A stretch of DNA of 28,871 nucleotides from Thermoclostridium sp036562185. GTDB lineage: Bacteria > Bacillota > Clostridia > DSM-8532. The DNA is taken from positions 1 to 28,871 of the forward strand of contig DATCKN010000069.1 of assembly GCA_036562185.1 (NCBI GenBank). The letters are read 5' to 3'. The notes under the pieces were generated by a model. The model was not told the DNA's origin, searched no databases, and worked only from the letters and a program-made list of their open reading frames with translations. Below are positions 23,047-28,871 of this stretch, piece by piece. Numbering within the stretch: the first letter of the stretch is position 1; every line of letters starts with the position of its first letter. The position numbers and the translations under genes were made by a program.

Positions 23047-23913
23047 CTATTTGCACAGTTCAATAAAATCTTTTGCACTCTTTGTCAGAAATTTGTTTTT
23101 ATGATGAATGACGCAAAAGCTTCTGAGAAACCTTATTCCCTTTATCTCAAACCTGCTGATTTCTTTTCGTTCAATAGAGTCTTTTACCAGCAAATAAGGC
23201 AGCACCGATATACCCAGGTTTGCCTTTACAGCCCTCACGATTGCCTGAGTGCTGATGCTTTCCCATGTAGGCTTTATTTCCAGACCGTACATGGTCATCG
23301 TGCTGTCAAAAATTTCACGCCCGGCACTCCCTGCCTCCCTGAGAATAAAGCTTTCGTTCTGAAGTTGTGAAACCTCAATATCCTTTTTATTAGCAAACCG
23401 ATGATCATTCCCGCAGATCATAACCAGTTCATCATCCCGGAATTTATGCTCTACAATGTATGGACTGTGAATAATTCCCTCTATCAGCCCCAGGTCAATC
23501 TGGTTGGATAAAATGTATTGCTGAATTTTCTCCGAGTTGTCAATAACGACTTTTACATCCATCTTGGGATGCGATTCCTTAAACTGAGTTATGTAACCGG
23601 GCAACAGGTAATTGCCAATGGTTATGCTTGCTCCAATACGGATTACACCCATTGTATCAAAGTTTTTAACTTCGTTTTCCATATCCTCGAAAAGTCTTAC
23701 AATATGTGTTGCATACTGGAGGAAGTGTTTACCTGCTTCTGTGATATGAAGCCTTTTCCCGATACGGTCAAACAGTTTTATCCCGTAATAATCTTCAAGC
23801 TCCGATATTGCAAGACTAATCGAAGGCTGCGCAATATACAGCTTTTCTCCCGCTGCGGTTGCACTGCCGGTCTCACAAACAGCAACAAATATTTTAAGAT
23901 GCCTTAGTGTCAT
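23047..23913 (-). CDS. LysR-family transcriptional regulator
   Basis: This is a 288-residue LysR-type regulator. The N-terminal winged HTH covers residues 1-60: LRHLKIFVAVCETGSATAAGE, then AQPSISLAISELEDYYGIKLFDR. The effector domain (about 90-288) begins GVIRIGASITIGNYLLP and shows similarity to the CysL/YwfK-like group in its layout. The ligand is not evident. AGGGGG stands upstream of ATG 23913. It is divergent from the two-gene chromate-type transporter, and a LysR-type box lies in the shared 173-base region, so it most likely controls that operon. Confidence 0.9.
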   Translation of the reverse strand: MTLRHLKIFVAVCETGSATAAGEKLYIAQPSISLAISELEDYYGIKLFDRIGKRLHITEAGKHFLQYATHIVRLFEDMENEVKNFDTMGVIRIGASITIGNYLLPGYITQFKESHPKMDVKVVIDNSEKIQQYILSNQIDLGLIEGIIHSPYIVEHKFRDDELVMICGNDHRFANKKDIEVSQLQNESFILREAGSAGREIFDSTMTMYGLEIKPTWESISTQAIVRAVKANLGISVLPYLLVKDSIERKEISRFEIKGIRFLRSFCVIHHKNKFLTKSAKDFIELCK

Positions 23914-24007
23914 AGAAACCCCCTAAAATGAAATTGGTTTCAACATACCGCTACAAAGAGTCGGAACAGTGTATTCTGCCCTGGTTTAATCCTTTATAAC
24001 AAAAATC

Positions 24008-24022
24008 TTATAAACTATATAA
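24008..24022. promoter_or_regulatory. LysR-type binding box (TTATA-N5-TATAA)
   Basis: A perfect dyad TTATA/TATAA with 5 bases between contains the T-N11-A core of LysR sites. It lies about ten bases upstream of the predicted -35 of the chrA-like operon, the usual activator position. Confidence 0.4.
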
Positions 24023-24032
24023 AATAATACTA

Positions 24033-24062
24033 TTTAACGTATATATATTCAAGCCGTATAAT
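24033..24062 (+). promoter_or_regulatory. Promoter of the chromate-type transporter operon (TTTAAC-N18-TATAAT)
   Basis: TTTAAC (24033-24038) and a perfect TATAAT (24057-24062) are 18 bases apart. The weak -35 would fit LysR-dependent activation. Confidence 0.45.
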
Positions 24063-24086
24063 ATACAGGGCAAGGGGGTTTTCTGA

Positions 24087-24665
24087 TTGGGGGGCAAAAA
24101 GAAAAAATACATAAAACTGTTTACTTCCACTTTTTACTTAAGCATGTTTACCTTTGGCGGGGGCTTCGTTATTATTCCTCTTATGAAAAAGAAATTTGTG
24201 GATGAGCTGCATTTTATAGAAGAAGATGAAATGCTGAATTTAGCGGCAATCGCCCAATCTTCACCCGGGGCTGTGGCAGTAAATGCTGCTATACTGTTAG
24301 GGTACCGTGTGGCAGGTATGCCCGGCGCCATTGTTACAATTCTGGGCACAGTTCTGCCTCCGTTAATTACTCTTTCGGTTATTTCTCTTTTTTACAATGC
24401 ATTCCGGGATAATGCAATTGTAAATGCGGTTTTAAAGGGAATGCAGGCCGGTATTGCCGCCATAATTGCCGATGTTGTCCTGAACCTTGGGGAAAATGTT
24501 CTTAAGGAAAAGGATATATTATCTGCTGCTATCATGGTGGGTGCATTTGCTTCCACGTTCTTCTTAAAAATCAATGTTATCTATATCATTTTAGTGTGTG
24601 GGGGTATCGGGGCTCTGAAAATTATCATTCAAATGAAAAAAAAGCGAAAGGATGACGAGTTTTAA
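24087..24665 (+). CDS. Chromate transporter family protein (ChrA half 1)
   Basis: This 192-residue single-domain (short-chain) CHR protein is half of a split ChrA-type transporter. FTFGGGFVIIPLMKKKFVDE and SSPGAVAVNAAILLGYRVAG are the family motifs (GGG-x-P and the SPG/N block). Five to six hydrophobic segments are present. The start codon is TTG at 24087: AAGGGGG lies 8 bases upstream and no ATG fits. The stop overlaps the ATG of the second half by one base. Paired short CHR proteins form an inverted-topology heterodimer in other bacteria. The physiological anion may be sulfate or another oxyanion rather than chromate. Confidence 0.88.
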   Translation: MGGKKKKYIKLFTSTFYLSMFTFGGGFVIIPLMKKKFVDELHFIEEDEMLNLAAIAQSSPGAVAVNAAILLGYRVAGMPGAIVTILGTVLPPLITLSVISLFYNAFRDNAIVNAVLKGMQAGIAAIIADVVLNLGENVLKEKDILSAAIMVGAFASTFFLKINVIYIILVCGGIGALKIIIQMKKKRKDDEF

Positions 24666-25231
24666 TGACATTAATCAAACTTTTCTGGAGTTTTTTCCAA
24701 ATCGGCATGTTCAGTATTGGCGGGGGTATGGCTTCAATGCCGCTGATTCAATATCAGATGGTTGATTTGCACCACTGGCTTACGATTTCGGAATTTACTG
24801 ACCTTATCGTTATTGCAGAAATGACGCCCGGGCCAATTGCCATTAATTCAGCTACTTTCGTTGGCAATAGAATTGCAGGATTGCCTGGAGCTGTCATTGC
24901 CACATTGGGCTGCATCTTTCCTTCCTGCATTATCGTTACGCTTCTGGCACGGATTTATTTTAAATATAAGGAATTGACAGTTGTGCAGGGTGTGTTGTAC
25001 GGTTTAAGACCGGTCATTATATCATTGATTGCGTCAGCAGGCTTATCTGTTTTTGTGCTGGCTGTTTGGGGCGAAGGCGGTTTTTCGTTGAACCCCCATT
25101 CAATTAACATGGCATCGGTTATTTTATTTGCAGTGGCAGTTTTCATTCTGCGGAAATGGAAGCCGAACCCGATACTTGTAATGCTTGGTACAGGCGTTAT
25201 CGGAGGAGCATTTTACCTAATAAGGAATTGA
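24665..25231 (+). CDS. Chromate transporter family protein (ChrA half 2)
   Basis: This 188-residue partner of the preceding protein has FFQIGMFSIGGGMASMPLIQ and AEMTPGPIAINSATFVGNRIAG, the second-half versions of the CHR motifs, and about six hydrophobic segments. Its ATG overlaps the upstream TAA by one base (TAATG), so the halves are made in equal amounts. It probably exports or exchanges an oxyanion under control of the divergent LysR protein. No clear terminator follows. Confidence 0.88.
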   Translation: MTLIKLFWSFFQIGMFSIGGGMASMPLIQYQMVDLHHWLTISEFTDLIVIAEMTPGPIAINSATFVGNRIAGLPGAVIATLGCIFPSCIIVTLLARIYFKYKELTVVQGVLYGLRPVIISLIASAGLSVFVLAVWGEGGFSLNPHSINMASVILFAVAVFILRKWKPNPILVMLGTGVIGGAFYLIRN

Positions 25232-25277
25232 TAAATATAGCTCCTGTAATATCATGGCATATATGTGTGGCAGCATA

Positions 25278-25478
25278 TCAGCTTTTCCGTGCTGTCAAAC
25301 ACTTCCAAGTCATATCAGATGAAACAATTAAGTGCTCATTCATGATAACCGCTCCTTTTCCGTATATACCAACATGGCTTTGAATCAATTCCTGGATCTT
25401 ATTAATGGAATGTTCATAACCAGCCGGCAGCGTCCGCATTTCACTAAAAGTAAATGATTTCAAAAACCCTTTACCCAT
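25278..25478 (-). CDS. Hypothetical small protein (66 aa)
   Basis: From ATG 25478, with AGGT 9 bases upstream, the frame reads MGKGFLKSFTFSEMRTLPAG, continues with a helical IQELIQ segment and VGIYGKGAVIMNEHLIVSSD, and stops at 25278. It is soluble-looking and has coding-like codon use. The frame is open upstream to 25541 without a better start. I do not recognise the family. It could be a real small gene or the tail of a degraded one; it stands alone, convergent with the chrA-like operon. Confidence 0.4.
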   Translation of the reverse strand: MGKGFLKSFTFSEMRTLPAGYEHSINKIQELIQSHVGIYGKGAVIMNEHLIVSSDMTWKCLTARKS

Positions 25479-25593
25479 GGCTTGTACCTGCAATTTTCTG
25501 TTGACTTTATGTCCATGTAAACATACAATATTATTGAACAACAGTAAAATTTTTTAAATTTTCAGGTTGTAAAGCTAAAGTGAGGTGAAAAAA

Positions 25594-25719
25594 ATGGAGT
25601 CTGGCAGTAGTAGTATTGATAATGGTGGAAAGCGTATGTATAGTGAAAACTTAACATTGACTATGCCAAACTTTGTTTTTTTCGATATAAACCTCATTTT
25701 ATGGCATATGTCATTTTAG
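25594..25719 (+). CDS. Short ORF with strong ribosome site (41 aa)
   Basis: GAGGTG lies 7-8 bases before ATG 25594, the best start signal in this gene-poor region. The product begins with a Ser/Gly-rich MESGSSSIDNGGKR and ends in a hydrophobic FVFFDINLILWHMSF. No family is recognised. It may be a truncated gene or an upstream reading frame of the mgtE region, but a hairpin and separate promoter lie between it and mgtE. Confidence 0.3.
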   Translation: MESGSSSIDNGGKRMYSENLTLTMPNFVFFDINLILWHMSF

Positions 25720-25820
25720 TTTCTGTTATACATACCTTATCCTGATCTCAAATCACGGTGTTATATCCGCTGTTTCATTACTACGATACTTAATATCATC
25801 ATTTTTTACCTCGTTATATT

Positions 25821-25848
25821 TTGGTTAATTTATTAACCCGAATATTAT
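25821..25848 (+). promoter_or_regulatory. Candidate mgtE promoter with internal palindrome
   Basis: TTGGTT (25821-25826) and TATTAT (25843-25848) are 16 bases apart. Inside lies the perfect dyad GGTTAA-TTTA-TTAACC (25823-25838), a possible operator. The predicted leader to mgtE would be about 205 bases. Confidence 0.35.
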
Positions 25849-25874
25849 GCTGCTGTTTTTAACACAATGTCAGA

Positions 25875-25903
25875 CATTAACATTGATGTTGTTAATGTTT
25901 TTT
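25875..25903 (+). terminator. Terminator or attenuator hairpin in the mgtE leader
   Basis: CATTAACA (25875-25882) and TGTTAATG (25890-25897) form a perfect 8-bp A/T-rich stem with a 7-base loop, followed at once by six Ts. It lies about 25 bases after the predicted mgtE start point. It could end upstream transcripts or attenuate mgtE. Confidence 0.5.
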
Positions 25904-25953
25904 GTGGCATTTTTCCCCTGATTAATTCCTTTATGAAAGTGGAGGTGGTAGTT

Positions 25954-26049
25954 GTGGATCCTGTTCCGTTACCTGCTGATTTAAACAATAGCATTAATAC
26001 TGATTATTTAAGAGCCATAACTACTACACGCATGGTGTGGCTCTTTTAA
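25954..26049 (+). CDS. MgtL-like leader peptide of mgtE
   Basis: A 31-residue ORF starts at GTG 25954 with GGAGGTGG 5-7 bases upstream. It begins (M)DPVPLPAD and ends at TAA 26047-26049. The acidic-proline start closely resembles the enterobacterial MgtL leader (MDPEPTPLP in Salmonella), whose Asp/Glu-Pro codons destabilise translating ribosomes at low Mg2+ and so switch on the Mg2+ transporter mgtA. Here the next gene is the Mg2+ channel mgtE. The leader stop directly abuts the mgtE ribosome site, and its last codons form one arm of a hairpin. The frame is open further upstream to ATG 25867, but that start lacks a good ribosome site. Function is inferred from position and sequence. Confidence 0.5.
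   Translation: MDPVPLPADLNNSINTDYLRAITTTRMVWLF
26010..26047 (+). promoter_or_regulatory. Hairpin overlapping the end of the leader ORF, next to the mgtE ribosome site
   Basis: AAGAGCCA (26010-26017) pairs with TGGCTCTT (26038-26045), with a 20-base loop and two further Ts. It ends two bases before AAGGAGGG of mgtE. A ribosome reading the leader to its stop would melt it. It could act as an attenuator or affect access to the ribosome site. Confidence 0.45.
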
Positions 26050-26061
26050 GGAGGGCTGCTG

Positions 26062-27396
26062 ATGAAGGAGTTGATTCTTAATCTCATTGACAATGGCAAT
26101 TACAGTGAAGCCAGAAAAAGGCTTATTGAAATGAATGAAGTTGATATAGCACAGTTTTTGGAAGAACTGGACAAAGAAAAATTAATGATCATATTCAGAA
26201 TACTGCCGAAAGAAATTGCTGCAGGTGTGTTTTCATATGTTCCATATGAACTTCAGGAATATATTATTGACTCTATTACCGACAAAGAAATTAAAAATAT
26301 TATAGATGAGCTGTTTTTGGATGATACAATCGACTTTCTGGAAGAAATGCCGTCAAACATTGTTAAAAGAGTACTGAAAACCACCGACGAGGAAACAAGA
26401 AAACTGATAAACCAATTCCTGAAATACCCGGAAGATTCAGCCGGGAGCATTATGACAATTGAATATGTGGACCTGAAAAAAGAAATGACTGTAAAACAGG
26501 CCCTGGATCATATTAAAGAAACAGGCGTGGACAAAGAAACAATTGATACCTGCTACGTTTTGGACAGTAACAGAATACTTGAAGGCATTATATCAATAAG
26601 AAAACTTATATTAAGTGATGATACAACTTTAGTACAAGATATTATGAAGACCGACCCGATATATATAAACACCCATGATGACCACGAAAAGATTGCATCA
26701 CTGTTTAAAAAGTACGATTTTATCTCAATGCCTGTGGTTGACAATGAGCGCAGGCTGGTAGGAATTGTAACGATCGATGATGTTGTGGATATCATAGACC
26801 AGGAGAATACCGAGGACTTTCAGAAAATGGCGGCCATGCATCCTTCAGATGAAGAATACCTGAAAGCCAATCCCCTGGTACTGGCCAGGCATAGAATAAC
26901 CTGGCTTCTGATACTTATGGTTTCTGCAACTTTTACAGGTAATATAATTATTAAGTTTAATGAAGTATTGCAGTCTGTTGTTGTCCTGGCTTCTTTCATA
27001 CCAATGCTGATGGATACAGGCGGAAACTCGGGTTCGCAATCATCAACACTGATAATCAGAGGATTGGCCCTGGGTGAAATAAGAACCAGGGATATATTCA
27101 GAGTTATATGGAAGGAAATGCAGGTAAGCTTTATCGTTGGCTTGGTTTTATCCTCGCTGAATTTTGTCAGGATATATTTCTTGAAAAAAATCGATTTATA
27201 CGTATCGTTAACTGTATGTATTACGTTGTTCTTTACCATCATGCTGGCAAAAATTATTGGCGGTACGCTCCCAATCCTGGCGAAACAGCTCAAGCTTGAC
27301 CCTGCAATAATGGCAAGCCCGCTTATTACAACAATTGTAGATGCTGCCGCACTTACGATATATTTTTCACTGGCTACATTGATACTGCATATTTGA
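26062..27396 (+). CDS. mgtE: Magnesium transporter MgtE
   Basis: This is a 444-residue Mg2+ channel. The cytoplasmic N domain (about 1-125) carries the helical repeats EVDIAQFLEELDKEK and FLEEMPSNIVKRVLK. Two CBS domains follow (about 130-255: YPEDSAGSIMTIEYVDL, DPIYINTHDDHEKIASLF, MPVVDNERRLVGIVTIDDVV). The five-helix membrane domain (about 270-444) has MLMDTGGNSGSQSSTLIIRGL and the conserved TTIVDAAAL aspartate of the pore. AAGGAGGG lies 7 bases before ATG 26062, immediately after the stop of the MgtL-like leader ORF. No M-box (ykoK) riboswitch element was found upstream, unlike many Firmicute Mg2+ genes. It ends at a shared terminator. Confidence 0.95.
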   Translation: MKELILNLIDNGNYSEARKRLIEMNEVDIAQFLEELDKEKLMIIFRILPKEIAAGVFSYVPYELQEYIIDSITDKEIKNIIDELFLDDTIDFLEEMPSNIVKRVLKTTDEETRKLINQFLKYPEDSAGSIMTIEYVDLKKEMTVKQALDHIKETGVDKETIDTCYVLDSNRILEGIISIRKLILSDDTTLVQDIMKTDPIYINTHDDHEKIASLFKKYDFISMPVVDNERRLVGIVTIDDVVDIIDQENTEDFQKMAAMHPSDEEYLKANPLVLARHRITWLLILMVSATFTGNIIIKFNEVLQSVVVLASFIPMLMDTGGNSGSQSSTLIIRGLALGEIRTRDIFRVIWKEMQVSFIVGLVLSSLNFVRIYFLKKIDLYVSLTVCITLFFTIMLAKIIGGTLPILAKQLKLDPAIMASPLITTIVDAAALTIYFSLATLILHI

Positions 27397-27438
27397 TACC
27401 GACTGTAAAGTTAACGGATTATTCAGATAGCAGATTAG

Positions 27439-27478
27439 ATAAGCCGGAAGAATCAACAGGGTTATACTTCCGGCTTAT
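27439..27478. terminator. Bidirectional terminator between mgtE and feoB
   Basis: A 12-bp perfect stem ATAAGCCGGAAG/CTTCCGGCTTAT (27439-27450 with 27467-27478) and a 16-base loop sit between the two convergent genes. T-rich sequence follows on the plus side, and A/T-rich sequence on the other. Confidence 0.85.
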
Positions 27479-27499
27479 TTATGTTTCCCATCTGAACGG

Positions 27500-28871
27500 T
27501 TAAACCAGGCCAAGAATGCGTGCCCCGTTTGCTACAATAAAGCATACTATAATACCTGTTAATGTCGGTATGGCAAAAGCTGCGAATGTCCATTTCACAC
27601 TGCGCGTTTCTTTCTTAATGGTCCATAGCGTGGTACCGCATGGAAAGTGCATCAGTGAAAACAGCATCACGCACAGGCCTGTAAGCCAGGTCCAACCGTT
27701 TGATACAAGAAGCTGCCTTAAGTCTTCCAGCGCATCAAGTTCCATCATTGCCCCGGATGCCATGTAACTCATTATAATAATCGGGATGACAATTTCATTT
27801 GCCGGAAGCCCGAGAATAAAGGCCATTATGATATATCCATCCATCCCGAGCATTCTCCCGAACGGATCGAGGAAATTCGCCCCATATGCCAGAAGACTTA
27901 TGTCATTTACCTTAATATTGGCCATTAACCAGATAACCAGCCCTGCAGGAGCTGCAATCGCAACTGCACGCCCGAGAACAAAAAGGGTCCTGTCAAATAT
28001 CGAGCGTACCAGAATGCGTCCTACCTGTGGCTTGCGATACGGCGGCAACTCCAGTGTAAATGAAGATGGCATCCCCTTAAGGATGGTCTTGGAAAGAATC
28101 TTCGAAATCAAAAGGGTCATTATTATCCCCAGAAGGACAATTCCTGTTACAGCAAGGGTTGATACTACAGACTTATAAGCTCCCCCGACCGTTCCGCCGA
28201 TGAAAATTATGCTCATTGCTATCAGTGTTGGAAAGCGCCCGTTACATGGCACAAAATTATTTGTAAGTATAGCAATCAGGCGTTCTCTTGGAGAATCGAT
28301 GATCCTGCACCCAATAACACCTGCGGCATTGCAGCCGAATCCCATGCACATAGTCAAAGCCTGTTTTCCATGGGCGCATGCTTTCTTGAAGAAATTATCA
28401 AGGTTAAATGCCACCCTGGGCAGATATCCCAAATCTTCAAGAAGCGTGAATAAAGGAAAGAAAATAGCCATTGGAGGAAGCATTACCGAAACCACCCATG
28501 CAAGGGTACGGAACATTCCAAGAACCAATATATCATGAAGCCATATTGGAGAACCTATGGATATGAAAAGTTCGCTAAGTTTGTCCTCAATCCCGAACAG
28601 GAAGTCGGACAAAAGACCTGACGGAAAATTTGCACCCTCAATGGTGATCCAGAAAATAAAAGCCAGCATCGCCATCATAATTGGCAATCCGAATACTTTT
28701 GAGGTAAGAACCTTGTCAATTTTCCTGTCAATCTGGTTGTATTGCTTGTTTTCAAATGTAACAGTTGCTCGGCTTAATTCTTCTGAAACCGTTACCAGCC
28801 GGGACACAATTTTATCACGCAGCTGATCCGGCAGAATGCCTTTTTCGGCAAGGTACTGCTTTGCCTTATCC
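27500..28871 (-). CDS. feoB: Ferrous iron transporter FeoB, C-terminal part (runs off the window)
   Basis: The minus-strand frame is open to the window edge (457 codons seen), so the N-terminal G-protein domain lies outside. A GTG at 28807 is internal, not the start: codons before it (QYLAEKGILPDQLRDKI) continue the family helical linker. The membrane part has the first gate block SKVFGLPIMMAMLAFIFWIT, LPPMAIFFPLFTLLEDLGYL, the Cys-containing gate motif GFGCNAAGVIGCRII with NFVPCNGRFPT, and the second gate LMHFPCGTTLWTIKKET. It imports Fe2+ in anaerobes. No FeoA is visible downstream; it may lie upstream, outside the window. Confidence 0.95.
   Translation of the reverse strand, partial: DKAKQYLAEKGILPDQLRDKIVSRLVTVSEELSRATVTFENKQYNQIDRKIDKVLTSKVFGLPIMMAMLAFIFWITIEGANFPSGLLSDFLFGIEDKLSELFISIGSPIWLHDILVLGMFRTLAWVVSVMLPPMAIFFPLFTLLEDLGYLPRVAFNLDNFFKKACAHGKQALTMCMGFGCNAAGVIGCRIIDSPRERLIAILTNNFVPCNGRFPTLIAMSIIFIGGTVGGAYKSVVSTLAVTGIVLLGIIMTLLISKILSKTILKGMPSSFTLELPPYRKPQVGRILVRSIFDRTLFVLGRAVAIAAPAGLVIWLMANIKVNDISLLAYGANFLDPFGRMLGMDGYIIMAFILGLPANEIVIPIIIMSYMASGAMMELDALEDLRQLLVSNGWTWLTGLCVMLFSLMHFPCGTTLWTIKKETRSVKWTFAAFAIPTLTGIIVCFIVANGARILGLV

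Noticed and set aside
25541..26061. M-box (ykoK) magnesium riboswitch before mgtE
   Set aside because: I could not find the conserved M-box core blocks; the leader ORF and hairpins explain the region better.
28557..28826. Start of FeoB at GTG 28807
   Set aside because: The frame continues upstream without a stop to the window edge and the extra codons match the FeoB linker, so the gene is simply cut by the window.

Overview
The window looks like chromosome from an anaerobic, low-to-moderate GC Firmicute of the class Clostridia. The clues are strong Shine-Dalgarno sites (GGAGG type), TTGACA/TATAAT-like promoters, a meso-diaminopimelate dehydrogenase, an Rrf2 regulator of the CymR type, FeoB, MgtE, and a piece of a nitrogenase iron protein. 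I infer a cluster-III-like clostridium but cannot fix the genus. I recognised no rRNA, tRNA, CRISPR array, intact insertion sequence or prophage.

Layout. Positions 1-4540 (all minus strand) hold an excisionase-like HTH protein cut by the window edge, the 23S rRNA uracil methyltransferase RlmD/RlmCD, a fused GNAT acetyltransferase-nucleoside phosphorylase, and a PHP-family histidinol-phosphatase. Positions 4791-9874 hold a complete Opp/Dpp-type ABC importer (lipoprotein, two permeases, one double ATPase) behind its own promoter. Type I asparaginase and Ddh follow (10041-12474).

Positions 12853-18810 form a sulfur/cysteine block. cysK (minus) diverges from a CymR-like regulator, a cystathionine-family lyase/synthase and a PatB/MalY C-S lyase (plus). 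After a terminator comes a second plus-strand operon: an M20 peptidase, a C39-like cysteine peptidase, and an in-frame C-terminal fragment of NifH. The three promoters of this block carry the same operator-like sequence over the -10/start region. This is the best evidence in the window for one local regulon.

Positions 19236-22175 hold a MATE exporter and then a decayed stretch: a small PQ-loop-like membrane protein gene, a GNAT pseudogene with an internal deletion, and coding-like scraps. After these come nagB, a LysR regulator divergent from a two-gene split chromate (ChrA-type) transporter, and a sparse 830-base region. That region contains the leader of mgtE. The leader encodes a short peptide beginning (M)DPVPLP, very like the enterobacterial MgtL leader peptide, and its stop codon abuts the mgtE ribosome-binding site. 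mgtE converges on feoB, which runs off the right edge.

The features most worth following up are the shared sulfur operator and its regulon, the NifH fragment at the end of a sulfur-controlled peptidase operon, the MgtL-like leader of mgtE, and the GNAT-nucleoside phosphorylase fusion.
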